NCBI GenBank assembly: GCA_900544615.1
Contig: UQVS01000001.1
Coordinates: 1 to 64,000 of the forward strand
Origin: an uncultured Oscillibacter sp.
GTDB lineage: Bacteria; Bacillota; Clostridia; Oscillospirales; Oscillospiraceae
Direction: 5' to 3'
Length of the DNA: 64,000 nt
The first letter of the stretch is position 1. Each line of letters starts with the position of its first letter. Made by a program: the position numbers and the translations under genes. Shown piece after piece: positions 45,256-53,336 of the stretch. The notes beneath the pieces are model-generated. The model was not told where the DNA came from. It was given only the letters and a program-made list of their open reading frames with translations, and did not search any database.

Positions 45256-46950
45256 CTATGACAGATAGTTCAGCGGGTTTTTCGCCACGCCGTTATACCG
45301 CACCTCAAAGTGACAGTGATTGCCGGTGGAATTTCCGGTAGAACCGGCCCGCGCTATCTGCTGGCCCTTATAGACGTGCTGCCCCACTCTGACGGTCAGG
45401 CTGGAATTGTGGCCGTACCGGGTAACGTAGCCGTTGCCGTGGTTGATCTCCACCAGGTAGCCGTAGCCGCTCATCCAGCCGGCGTAAGTCACCGTACCGC
45501 CGTCGGCGGCATAGATAGGCGTTCCTCTGGGAACGGCGATATCGATGCCCTTATGGTTGGTGGAGCCGATGCCGCCGGGGGATCTCCGCCCGCCGAAGTA
45601 GGACGTGATCCGCCCACTGGTGGGCCAGCGGAAGCTGCCGGTGGGGAGCCATGTGGGCCGCACCTTGGTGCCTCGGAGCCGGTATTCCGTCACCGGCTCT
45701 TTCAGCGTCACGGAGGACAGAATGGTACGCTCCGTTTCCTCGCCGTTGACATAGGTGGTCTTGGCCAGCACATCCGCCTTGCCGTATTCTCCCTTGGAGG
45801 TAACTTTGTAGTCGCCCTGATAGAGACTGGCGTCGTCGGTATACTCAATGTTGTAAGCCACATCGTCCAGATACCGCTCCTGCTTTTCCACCGTCATGGT
45901 CAGGTAGGGGACGGAGGCGGACAGGGTCAGCACCTCGCCGATCTGAAGCTTATTGATGTTGTAGCCGGGGTTCAGCGCCAGCAGCTCGCTGGAGGTCATG
46001 TTGTTCTGCGCGGCGATCTGGGACCATGTATCGCCTTTTTTCACCTCATAGGTGACTTCAGCGGTTTTGGTGCTGTAGAGCAGTTCCGCAATATAGCCCA
46101 GATTCATGATGGCGTCTGTGGGGACGTATTCCTGCCGGATCTCCACATCCTCCTCGAATTTGCAGGAAATGGTATCCTCATCGGAAGCGGCCTTCTGAAG
46201 CTGCTCCAGCAGCTCGTCCAGAGCGCCCTCATAGGGGGTGGTGCCGATGCGCTCGCCGTTGACATACAGGCAGTAGGCGGAAGTCACCAGACCGATCTCA
46301 TCGGACAGCTCCTCCTCATAGGCGGCCTTATCCTCAACGTCCTGCCGGAGCGTCCAGCCGGAATCATATTGCAGCAGGGAGGTGTCCAGCGTATAGGTCT
46401 CTCCCAGCGTTTCGGAGGTGATGGCTTCCAATTCATGCCGGACGCTCTCAGCCTCCGACTTGGAGGCCACCGTACCCAGCACATGGCCGTCATAGGTGAC
46501 GGTGGTTCCCACTGTGAAAAAGGAGAAGAACAGGACGACGCCTGCCAGCACGCAGCTGCCGCCCAGAAATACCACGGCGTGCAGCCGCTTTTCCTTTTCA
46601 AACCACGTGCCGAATTTGCCGGAACGGTGGATTCGCTCCTTCCGTTTGCCCAGCAGGCGCTCCCGCAAACGGCTCGCCGCGGCAGGCAGCAGCCCCCAGA
46701 GCATCAGCAGCGCCTGCAGCGGCCCCCGGTTGGACTCCGGGAACCGGTTGGCCTTGGCCTCCCGGATCACCCGGCGGCAGCGGCGGCCGAACCAGCGGCT
46801 CTTCTTTCCGGCCCGGAACCGAAGCCGGCCCCAGAAATCCTCCGGCTCCGCCAGCACTCTGCGCTTCCGGCGGGGCTGCACGGCATTCTCCGTTTCAGAG
46901 ACGCCGGTGCGCTCCGCCCGGTTATATTTTTTTTCGGTATTCTGACTCAT
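45256..46950 (-). CDS. Membrane-anchored M23 peptidase with LysM and G5 domains
   Basis: A 564-aa murein endopeptidase-like protein. A 120-residue, very basic cytoplasmic region precedes one transmembrane helix (about 124-148, VVFLGGSCVLAGVVLFF). Outside the cell are a linker, a LysM repeat (TYEVKKGDTWSQIAAQNNM, about 295-345), a G5 domain (TTYVNGEETERTILSS), and the M23 catalytic domain with NHKGIDIAVPRGTPI, YGYLVEINHGNGYVTRYGH and GNHCHFEVR. All zinc ligands are visible (HxxxD, HxH). Likely role: wall remodelling. GGGAGG precedes the start. Confidence 0.93.
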   Translation of the reverse strand: MSQNTEKKYNRAERTGVSETENAVQPRRKRRVLAEPEDFWGRLRFRAGKKSRWFGRRCRRVIREAKANRFPESNRGPLQALLMLWGLLPAAASRLRERLLGKRKERIHRSGKFGTWFEKEKRLHAVVFLGGSCVLAGVVLFFSFFTVGTTVTYDGHVLGTVASKSEAESVRHELEAITSETLGETYTLDTSLLQYDSGWTLRQDVEDKAAYEEELSDEIGLVTSAYCLYVNGERIGTTPYEGALDELLEQLQKAASDEDTISCKFEEDVEIRQEYVPTDAIMNLGYIAELLYSTKTAEVTYEVKKGDTWSQIAAQNNMTSSELLALNPGYNINKLQIGEVLTLSASVPYLTMTVEKQERYLDDVAYNIEYTDDASLYQGDYKVTSKGEYGKADVLAKTTYVNGEETERTILSSVTLKEPVTEYRLRGTKVRPTWLPTGSFRWPTSGRITSYFGGRRSPGGIGSTNHKGIDIAVPRGTPIYAADGGTVTYAGWMSGYGYLVEINHGNGYVTRYGHNSSLTVRVGQHVYKGQQIARAGSTGNSTGNHCHFEVRYNGVAKNPLNYLS

Positions 46951-46982
46951 AGTCCTCCCGGAATGATCAAGCGATCAAAATA

Positions 46983-47031
46983 GTAACAATTTGTTACCGT
47001 TTATTGTAGCGCCTTTTGCCGTATTCGTCAA
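46983..47031 (-). promoter_or_regulatory. M23 peptidase promoter with downstream palindrome
   Basis: TTGACG (47031-47026) and TACAAT (47008-47003) on the minus strand are 17 bases apart. GTAACAA-T-TTGTTAC at 46983-46997 covers the likely transcription start and could be an operator. Confidence 0.7.
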
Positions 47032-47094
47032 GCGGCTTATCCAAAAAGCGCAGTTTTTTAACATATTGGCAACAATTTTCCCCCCTTACAGGTG

Positions 47095-47128
47095 TAAAAA
47101 AGCCCCGGAAGGCAAAACCTTCCGGGGC
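47095..47128 (-). terminator. Terminator of the ABC importer operon
   Basis: GCCCCGGAAGG and CCTTCCGGGGC form an 11-bp stem with a CAAAA loop; on the minus strand it is followed by TTTTTT. Confidence 0.9.
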
Positions 47129-47144
47129 GTCTGCGTACAGTTTC

Positions 47145-47939
47145 TCAGGACAGGAGCATCTTGTCGTTGGCCTCGTCGGAACCGCTGGCGCGGCTGAACA
47201 GGGCCAGCAGATCGGGAACCGTCAGCTTCTTCTTGTCCTCGCCGGAGATGTCCACCACCACGCGGCCTGCGTCCATCATAATGAGCCGGTTGCCGTGGGC
47301 AATGGCGTCTTTCATGTTGTGGGTGATCATCAGGGTGGTCAGGCTGTTCTCCTGCACGATCTGGTCGGACAGCTCCAGCACCTTGGCGGCGGTCTTGGGA
47401 TCCAGCGCGGCGGTGTGTTCGTCCAGCAGCAGCAGCTTGGGCTTCTTCAGGGACGCCATCAGCAGCGTCAGCGCCTGACGCTGGCCGCCGGAGAGGAGGC
47501 CCACCTTGGCGGTGAGACGATTCTCAAGGCCCAGATCCAGCTTTCGGAGCAGTTCCCTGTAATCCGCCCGTTCTGCGGCGGTAATGCCCCACTTCAGGCC
47601 GCGGGGCTGACCCCGGCGGGCCGCCAGCGCCAGATTTTCCTCGATCTGCATGGTGGGGGCCGTACCCATCATGGGGTCCTGAAACACGCGGCCCAGAAAC
47701 GCCGCCCGCTTATGCTCCGGCAGCTTGGTAACGTCCTGTCCGTCAATGGTGATAGTGCCTTCGTCCACCTGAAACACGCCGGCAATGGCGTTGAGCATGG
47801 TGGACTTGCCTGCGCCGTTGCCGCCGATGACGGTGACAAAATCGCCGTCGTTCAGGGTCAGGTTCAGGTGGTTCAGAGCTACCTTGGCGTTGATGGTATT
47901 GGGGTTAAAGGTTTTGCAGATACCTTTCAGCTCAAGCAT
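47145..47939 (-). CDS. ABC importer ATP-binding protein (PF04392-linked system)
   Basis: A 264-aa ATPase. Walker A is VIGGNGAGKSTMLN (about residue 37), the Q-loop is VFQDPMMGT, the signature is LLSGGQRQALTLLMA, Walker B is LLLLDEHTAALDP and the switch His is in MITHNMKD. This ATPase type accompanies the permease and substrate-binding genes upstream in TrpXYZ-like importers. GGGAGG lies before the start at 47939, which overlaps the permease 3' end by 8 bases. It is the last gene of the operon. Confidence 0.92.
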   Translation of the reverse strand: MLELKGICKTFNPNTINAKVALNHLNLTLNDGDFVTVIGGNGAGKSTMLNAIAGVFQVDEGTITIDGQDVTKLPEHKRAAFLGRVFQDPMMGTAPTMQIEENLALAARRGQPRGLKWGITAAERADYRELLRKLDLGLENRLTAKVGLLSGGQRQALTLLMASLKKPKLLLLDEHTAALDPKTAAKVLELSDQIVQENSLTTLMITHNMKDAIAHGNRLIMMDAGRVVVDISGEDKKKLTVPDLLALFSRASGSDEANDKMLLS

Positions 47940-48852
47940 GGACGCTGCCTCCCTTCTTGGTGTGGATGTGGCTCTTCCAGTAAGGAATGGCAAGGAACAC
48001 AGCCACGATCAGGGCAGACACCAGCTTCAGGTCGTTGGTGTTCAGGCCCAGCTGCAAAACGATTTGCAGAACGATGTAGTAGATCACAGCGCCGATGGCC
48101 ACGCCCAGCAGCTTCAGGGCGAAGTTGCCGAACAGCTTGCCGAAGGCCACCTCGCCGATGATGACGGCGGCAAGGCCGATGACGATGGCGCCGCGGCCCA
48201 TGTTGATATCAGAAGAACCCTGGAACTGAGCCAGCAGGCCGCCGGCCAGAGCCACCAGACCATTGGAGACCATCAGACCCAGCACCACATTGGCGTTGGT
48301 GTTGATGCCCTGCGCCCGCGCCATGTTGGGGTTGGCGCCGGTGGCGCGGAGGGAGCAGCCCTTTTCCGTGCCGAAGAACCAGTACAGAATGGCAATGAGC
48401 GCCACCGTGAACACCACCAGCAGCGGCAGGGGATTGTCCAGACTGACTGTCCGCACATACCGCTGGGACACCAGCAGGTCGTATTTATCCACGCCTACTG
48501 CCTGATTGGCCTTGCCGCCCATGATCCGCAGGTTGATGGAATACAGGGACAGCTGGGTGAGAATACCGGCCAGAATGGCAGGGATGCCGCATTTCGTGTG
48601 GAACACGCCGGTGACAAGACCCGCCAGCATACCGGCCGCAAAGGCGCACAGCAGGGCGGCCCACGGATTCACTCCCGCCCGGATCAGCATAACTGCCACG
48701 GCGCCGCCGGTGGCCAGAGAGCCGTCCACTGTCAGGTCGGCCACGTCCAGAATTCGGAACGTGATGTAGACGCCGATGGCCATCAGGCCCCAGATCAGGC
48801 CCTGTGCCACCGCGCCCGGCAGCGCGTTGAAAAGGGAGGATAGAAAGCTCAT
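47932..48852 (-). CDS. ABC importer permease (BPD_transp_2 family)
   Basis: A 306-aa membrane protein with about nine hydrophobic segments. ADLTVDGSLATGGAVAVMLI near residue 38 and LRATGANPNMARAQGINTN in the cytoplasmic coupling region match the permease of PF04392-linked importers. It lies between the ATPase gene and the substrate-binding protein gene in the order binding protein, permease, ATPase. AAGGAG precedes the start. Substrate specificity is set by the binding protein, discussed there. Confidence 0.9.
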   Translation of the reverse strand: MSFLSSLFNALPGAVAQGLIWGLMAIGVYITFRILDVADLTVDGSLATGGAVAVMLIRAGVNPWAALLCAFAAGMLAGLVTGVFHTKCGIPAILAGILTQLSLYSINLRIMGGKANQAVGVDKYDLLVSQRYVRTVSLDNPLPLLVVFTVALIAILYWFFGTEKGCSLRATGANPNMARAQGINTNANVVLGLMVSNGLVALAGGLLAQFQGSSDINMGRGAIVIGLAAVIIGEVAFGKLFGNFALKLLGVAIGAVIYYIVLQIVLQLGLNTNDLKLVSALIVAVFLAIPYWKSHIHTKKGGSVHA

Positions 48853-48929
48853 AGCAATTCTCCTTGTTCACGGCAAGAGGAGGGGTCTCCCCCTCCTGCC
48901 TGATTTTACTGTGAAATTAGCGGTTGGGA

Positions 48930-49943
48930 TCAGCCCTCGATGGCGGTGTAGCCGTCCAGCGGGGTGATGCCCAGAGTATCGCAGATGGTGGGGTTGTACT
49001 TGGGGGTTGCATCGGTGTACTCAATGGGCATGGTGGAGATGTCCGCCTCGCCGGTGAGAATCTTGGCAGCCATCTTGCCGGTGGTCACGCCCAGATCATA
49101 GTAGCTGATGGACAGGGTTGCCACGCCGCAGCCGGAGCAGATGCCCTCTTCGCCGCAGATGGCGGGAACGCCGGCGGGAACCAGAATGTTGGCAATGGCC
49201 TCGGTGTTGGAAGCGGCGGCGTTGTCGGTGGGGATGTACACCACGTCGGAGTAGTCAGCGGCGGACTGGGTCACGGAAGCAACGTCGTTGGTATCGGTGA
49301 AGGCGAACTCCTGGGTCTCAATGCCCTTGTTGGCCAGGCAGGTGGCAACTTCCTCGATCTGATAGCGGGAGTTAGGCTCGCCAGAGCAGAACAGCAGGCC
49401 CACCTTCTTGGCATCGGGGAACCACTCGGTGATCATGTCGGCCTGCTTGCTCAGGTCGGCCAGATCGGAGGTGCCGGAGATGTTGCCGCCCACGGTGCCG
49501 TTGAAGTCATCAATGTCCAGAGCCACGCCATAAGCGGTGATGGAGGTACCCAGAATGGGGATATCGGCAGTTGCGGAAGCAGCGGCGGTCAGGGCTGCGG
49601 TGGCGTTGGCCATGATCAGATCCACGCCCTCGGACACATAGCCGTTGACAATGGTGGCGCAGTTGGTGGCGTCGCCGGAGGCGTTATTGTTCTCGATCTC
49701 CACCTGACCGGGCAGTGCTTCGTTCAGGGCGTCAATGAACCCCTGCGTTGCAGCGTCCAGAGCTTCGTGCTGAACCAGCTGGCAGATGCCGACCTTGTAT
49801 ACGGTAGCGTCCGCAGAGGTGTCGGCGTCAGCAGGGGCGTCGGTGGAGGTGTCGGCGGGAGCATCGGTCTTGGAACCGCCGCAGGCGGCCAGAGACAGCA
49901 TCATGGCCGCAGCCAGAGCAAGTGCAAGCATTTTCTTCTTCAT
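48930..49943 (-). CDS. ABC importer substrate-binding lipoprotein (PF04392 family)
   Basis: A 337-aa lipoprotein: the signal ends at LSLAACGG (lipobox Cys about residue 21), followed by an Ala/Asp/Thr-rich spacer. The mature domain begins YKVGICQLVQHEALDAATQGFIDALNE, the hallmark of the family that includes the streptococcal tryptophan-binding TrpX. The aromatic-codon leader peptide upstream supports an aromatic amino acid or related substrate; this is inference. The second of two nearby ATGs (49943) has the better spacing to GGAG. Confidence 0.9.
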   Translation of the reverse strand: MKKKMLALALAAAMMLSLAACGGSKTDAPADTSTDAPADADTSADATVYKVGICQLVQHEALDAATQGFIDALNEALPGQVEIENNNASGDATNCATIVNGYVSEGVDLIMANATAALTAAASATADIPILGTSITAYGVALDIDDFNGTVGGNISGTSDLADLSKQADMITEWFPDAKKVGLLFCSGEPNSRYQIEEVATCLANKGIETQEFAFTDTNDVASVTQSAADYSDVVYIPTDNAAASNTEAIANILVPAGVPAICGEEGICSGCGVATLSISYYDLGVTTGKMAAKILTGEADISTMPIEYTDATPKYNPTICDTLGITPLDGYTAIEG

Positions 49944-49998
49944 AATCATCTTCTCCTTTGAGTCCGTATCCGGAACAATGAACAGAATGCGTGACGGT

Positions 49999-50035
49999 AA
50001 AAAGAAAAGGGGCCTGTCCGCGGAACAGAACCCCC
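49999..50035 (-). terminator. Attenuator terminator in the ABC importer leader
   Basis: On the minus strand GGGG-TT-CTGT and ACAG-G-CCCC pair across a short loop at 50034-50009, followed by TTTTCTTTTT (50008-49999). It lies between the leader ORF and the first structural gene, so it must be read through for expression. Its 5' arm TCTGTTCC (50029-50022) is also complementary to GGAACAGA (50082-50075) in the leader ORF. Confidence 0.75.
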
Positions 50036-50057
50036 TCACATCCAACAGGCAAGTACC

Positions 50058-50156
50058 TTATGCCTGACAGGTCGTCTGTTCCTTTTCTGCATTGCGAAAG
50101 AAGCCCGCAAAAGAGCGTGCGTAACGGTAATAGGACGTAAACATTCCGTAACGCAT
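50058..50156 (-). CDS. Putative aromatic-amino-acid leader peptide of the ABC importer
   Basis: A 32-codon ORF, too short for ordinary gene finding. AAAGGAG lies six bases before the ATG, about 35 bases after a predicted start site. The first 16 residues are MRYGMFTSYYRYARSF; in all it has four Tyr and four Phe, including adjacent YY and FF codons. It ends at TAA (50058). The 3' part of the ORF contains the strand that can pair with the downstream terminator, so ribosome position should decide termination. No Trp codon is present, pointing to Tyr/Phe sensing rather than Trp. A dual role as a real small protein cannot be excluded. Confidence 0.65.
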   Translation of the reverse strand: MRYGMFTSYYRYARSFAGFFRNAEKEQTTCQA

Positions 50157-50197
50157 GAGGGACTCCTTTCCGCCGTGTCCGGCCGGTTGATGGTATT

Positions 50198-50226
50198 ACA
50201 ATACAGCTTTAAACGACTAAAGTCAA
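50198..50226 (-). promoter_or_regulatory. Promoter of the ABC importer operon and its leader ORF
   Basis: On the minus strand TTGACT (50226-50221) and TATTGT (50203-50198) are 17 bases apart. It diverges from the M24 peptidase promoter about 50 bases away. Confidence 0.55.
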
Positions 50227-50276
50227 CTGTAAATTTTGACAAAACGGAAAGAAAATTCACGGGAAGTTGAAACACT

Positions 50277-50305
50277 TTGACAAGTTCCTCCATTTCTGCT
50301 ACACT
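50277..50305 (+). promoter_or_regulatory. Promoter of the M24 peptidase gene
   Basis: Consensus TTGACA and TACACT are 17 bases apart, 60 bases before the start codon. Confidence 0.7.
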
Positions 50306-50365
50306 ACCAGCCACAGGAGGGACGTTTTCCCGCCCCCTGATCATTCTGGAAAAGAGGAATCTCAG

Positions 50366-51439
50366 ATGAACCATTTCAAGCAGATCGCCGCCGGGCTGGA
50401 GGCGCATCATCTGGACGCCGTGCTGCTGACCTGCGAGGCCAACCGCTTCTACGCCTGCGGCTTCCATTCCGCCGGAAGCGACGGCATTGCCGTAGTGACC
50501 CGGCATCACAATTATTATTTTACCGACAGCCGCTATACCGAGGCCGCCGGGCGCTATGTGCAGGACGCGGAGATCCGGGAGGCCAACCGGGAGCATCCCT
50601 ATTCCGCCCTCATCAATGAGGTGATCCAGCGGGAGCACATCACCCGCATGGGCTATGAGGATGAGTACATGACCGTGGCGGACTTCCGCCGGTTTTCGGA
50701 AAAGCTCTCCTGCGAACTGGTTCCCGCCACGCAGCTCCTGTGGGATCTCCGGGCCGTGAAGGACAGCGAGGAGCTGAACTGCATGATTCAGGCGCAGCGG
50801 ATCACGGAAAAGGCCTTCGACGATATCCTAAAGGAGATCCGCCCCGGCGTCAGCGAAAAGGAGATCGCCGCCCGCATCCTCTACCTCATGCTGCACTACG
50901 GCGCGGAGGACAAGTCCTTCGACCCCATCGTGGTGTCCGGCCCTAACGGCAGCCTGCCCCACGGCGTCCCCAGCGAAAAGCTGATTCAGGATGGGGAATT
51001 CGTCACCATGGACATCGGCTGCAAGTTCGGCGGCTACTGCTCCGATATGACCCGCACCGTGGCGGTGGGCCATGTGACCGATGAAATGCGGACTGTTTAC
51101 GAAACGGTGCTTCAGGCCCAGCTGGCAGGCATCGGCGCCGCCAAGGGCGGCATCACCGGTCACGATCTGGACGCCGCCGCCCGGCAGGTCATTGAGGATG
51201 CCGGCTACGGCCCCTATTTCGGCCACAGCTTCGGCCACAGCGTAGGCGTGGAGATTCACGAAAACCCCAACGCCACCCCCTCCAACCACCAGCCTCTGCC
51301 GGTGGGGACCGTCATCAGCGAGGAGCCGGGGATCTACCTTCCGGGGAAGCTGGGGGTGCGGATCGAGGATGTCGTCATTTTGACGGAAAACGGCTGTCAG
51401 AACATCACGCTGTCTCCCAAAAATCTCATTATTTTATGA
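50366..51439 (+). CDS. Xaa-Pro aminopeptidase-like M24 family peptidase
   Basis: A 357-aa cytoplasmic metallopeptidase that removes N-terminal residues before proline. A creatinase-like N-terminal domain (about 1-130) precedes the pita-bread catalytic domain. All metal ligands are visible: Asp in VTMDIGCKF, Asp in YCSDMTRTV, His in FGHSFGHSVGVEIHE, Glu in ISEEPGIYLP and Glu in VRIEDVV. The start at 50366 follows AGAGGAA. It diverges from the ABC importer operon and ends at its own terminator; a role in proline-peptide use is inferred from family. Confidence 0.93.
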   Translation: MNHFKQIAAGLEAHHLDAVLLTCEANRFYACGFHSAGSDGIAVVTRHHNYYFTDSRYTEAAGRYVQDAEIREANREHPYSALINEVIQREHITRMGYEDEYMTVADFRRFSEKLSCELVPATQLLWDLRAVKDSEELNCMIQAQRITEKAFDDILKEIRPGVSEKEIAARILYLMLHYGAEDKSFDPIVVSGPNGSLPHGVPSEKLIQDGEFVTMDIGCKFGGYCSDMTRTVAVGHVTDEMRTVYETVLQAQLAGIGAAKGGITGHDLDAAARQVIEDAGYGPYFGHSFGHSVGVEIHENPNATPSNHQPLPVGTVISEEPGIYLPGKLGVRIEDVVILTENGCQNITLSPKNLIIL

Positions 51440-51448
51440 CGATTATGC

Positions 51449-51488
51449 AAAATAGGGTGCGAAAACGATTGTTTTCGCACCCTATTTG
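51449..51488 (+). terminator. Terminator of the M24 peptidase gene
   Basis: AAATAGGGTGCGAAAAC and GTTTTCGCACCCTATTT form a 17-bp stem with a GATT loop. Confidence 0.88.
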
Positions 51489-51500
51489 TCAAAAGTACCG

Positions 51501-51529
51501 TTGACAAAAAAGAGCGTCCATCGTATCAT
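51501..51529 (+). promoter_or_regulatory. Pyrophosphatase promoter
   Basis: TTGACA and TATCAT are separated by 17 bases, 47 bases before the start codon. Confidence 0.7.
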
Positions 51530-51575
51530 CTATATTCGGAATTTTTACCCTCCACGTCAGAAAGGGAAGTGTCAC

Positions 51576-53189
51576 ATGGACAAAGTATACATCACAGGCC
51601 ACCGCAACCCGGATACCGACTCCATCGTATCCGCCATAGCCTATGCCGCATTGAAAAACGCGCTGGGCCAGCGGCAGTACTGCGCCGCCCGTCTGGGGGA
51701 GATCAGCGATGAGACGCAGGCTGTTCTGGACCGGTTTGACGCCAAAGCGCCGGAGCTGATCAACAACGTCCGCACGCAGGTGCGGGATCTGGACTTCGAT
51801 ACCCCCCCCACCCTGTCCGCCGCCGCCACCATCAGCCGGGCATGGCAGACCATGCAGGCCGACCGGATCTCCGTGCTGCCGGTGGCCAACGAGGACGGCA
51901 CCCTGTACGGAATGCTCTCCGCCGGGGACGTGGCCAGCTACGATATGCTGGCCGTCCGCAATGCACTGGTGGAACACGTGCCGGTATACAATCTGCTGTC
52001 CGTTCTGGAAGGCCGGGTGCTGAATGCAGGCGGTCAGGTTCGGGACGAGGTTTCCGGCGAAGTGACCATTGCCCTGCCTGCCGGGCGGGAAAACCTGCTG
52101 TTCTCCTCTTCGGAATCCATCGTTGTCTGCGGCGACCAGCCGGATATGATCCGCCGGGCCATTGAGCTGCATGCCGCCTGCGTCATCGTCTGTCAGGCGG
52201 AGGTGCAGCAGGAGCTGCTGGATATGGACACGGATACCTGCATCATCTCCACCCCCTATGACGCCTACCGGGCCGTGCATCTGATCTGCCACGCCCTGCC
52301 CATTGCGCGCATCTGCAAGAGCCACGATCTGGTGTGCTTCCATCTGGACGACTACATTGACGACGTACGGAACGCCGTGCTGGAAAGCCGGTTCCGGGCC
52401 TACCCCATTCTGGACGAGCATGAGCACGTGGTGGGAACGCTGTCCCGGTTCCACCTGCTGCGTCCCCGCCGGAAGCAGGTGATTCTGGTGGATCACAACG
52501 AAAAGGCCCAGTCCGTGGCCGGTCTGGATCAGGCGGACATTCTGGAAATCGTGGATCACCACCGTCTGGCGGACATCGAGACCACCAACCCCATCTACGT
52601 CCGCAACGAGCCGGTGGGCAGCTCCGCCACCATCGTGGCGGATATGTATCAGGAAAAGGGACTGATGCCCACGGCGAAAATGGCAGGTCTTATGGCTTCC
52701 GCCATTGTCTCCGACACGGTCATGTTCAAGTCTCCCACCTGCACGCAGCGGGACATTGACATTGCCAACCGCATGGCCCGCATTGCCAACGTCTCTCTGG
52801 AGGATCTGGGAAAAACTGTATTCTCCGCCTCTGTCAGCGACGATAAGAGCGCCGAGATGATCATCGGAACCGACTATAAGGAGTTCCACATCGCAGGCCA
52901 CAATCTGGCGGTCAGTCAGGTCACCTGCATGGACGCCGAGCGTCTCACGGAGCGGACGGAGGAGTTTCTTGACTGTATGCGCGGGATCCGTCATGATTAT
53001 GGTCTGGACACCGTACTGCTGATGATCACCGACGTGCTGAAGGAAGGCTCCTATCTCCTGTATGTAGGCGATGAGGACACGATTCGTCAGGCGTTCAATA
53101 TCTCCGGTGAAAAGAACCCGGTGTTCCTGCCGGAAGTCATGAGCCGGAAAAAGCAGATCATTCCCGTGCTGTCCGCCCTCTGGGGCTGA
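51576..53189 (+). CDS. ppaC: Manganese-dependent inorganic pyrophosphatase with CBS/DRTGG regulatory insert
   Basis: A 537-aa family II pyrophosphatase that hydrolyses PPi to phosphate. The DHH domain starts YITGHRNPDTDSIVSAIAYA; a large insert (about 65-300) holds two CBS domains flanking a DRTGG domain, which bind adenine nucleotides for regulation. DHH motif ILEIVDHHRLADIET, VGSSATIVADMY and the DHHA2 domain with the SRKKQIIPVL end complete it. Most family II enzymes without the insert are about 310 aa. The start at 51576 follows AAAGGGA. Confidence 0.96.
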   Translation: MDKVYITGHRNPDTDSIVSAIAYAALKNALGQRQYCAARLGEISDETQAVLDRFDAKAPELINNVRTQVRDLDFDTPPTLSAAATISRAWQTMQADRISVLPVANEDGTLYGMLSAGDVASYDMLAVRNALVEHVPVYNLLSVLEGRVLNAGGQVRDEVSGEVTIALPAGRENLLFSSSESIVVCGDQPDMIRRAIELHAACVIVCQAEVQQELLDMDTDTCIISTPYDAYRAVHLICHALPIARICKSHDLVCFHLDDYIDDVRNAVLESRFRAYPILDEHEHVVGTLSRFHLLRPRRKQVILVDHNEKAQSVAGLDQADILEIVDHHRLADIETTNPIYVRNEPVGSSATIVADMYQEKGLMPTAKMAGLMASAIVSDTVMFKSPTCTQRDIDIANRMARIANVSLEDLGKTVFSASVSDDKSAEMIIGTDYKEFHIAGHNLAVSQVTCMDAERLTERTEEFLDCMRGIRHDYGLDTVLLMITDVLKEGSYLLYVGDEDTIRQAFNISGEKNPVFLPEVMSRKKQIIPVLSALWG

Positions 53190-53208
53190 GCTGCCGGACA
53201 ACGTGCAG

Positions 53209-53247
53209 ACCGCCGCCGTATGGATTTCATACGGCGGCGGTTTTTCG
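53209..53247 (+). terminator. Pyrophosphatase terminator
   Basis: ACCGCCGCCGTATG and CATACGGCGGCGGT form a 14-bp stem followed by TTTTT. Confidence 0.9.
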
Positions 53248-53281
53248 TTTTTCTGTCAGCGCGCTTTGCCGGCATCTCCGC

Positions 53282-53316
53282 AAAACAAAAGAGAGCTGCT
53301 TCCCAAAGGAAACAGC
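53282..53316 (-). terminator. htpG terminator
   Basis: On the minus strand GCTGTTTCC-TTT-GGGAAGCAGC is followed by a U-rich CTCTCTTTTGTTTTG, 20 bases after the htpG stop. Confidence 0.6.
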
Positions 53317-53336
53317 CCCCTTTTCAGGCAGCGGCT

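Noticed and set aside
49944..50226. A T-box or riboswitch before the ABC importer.
   Set aside because: No T-box AGGGTGG-type bulge sequence or specifier stem was found; the region is accounted for by a short ORF and terminator.
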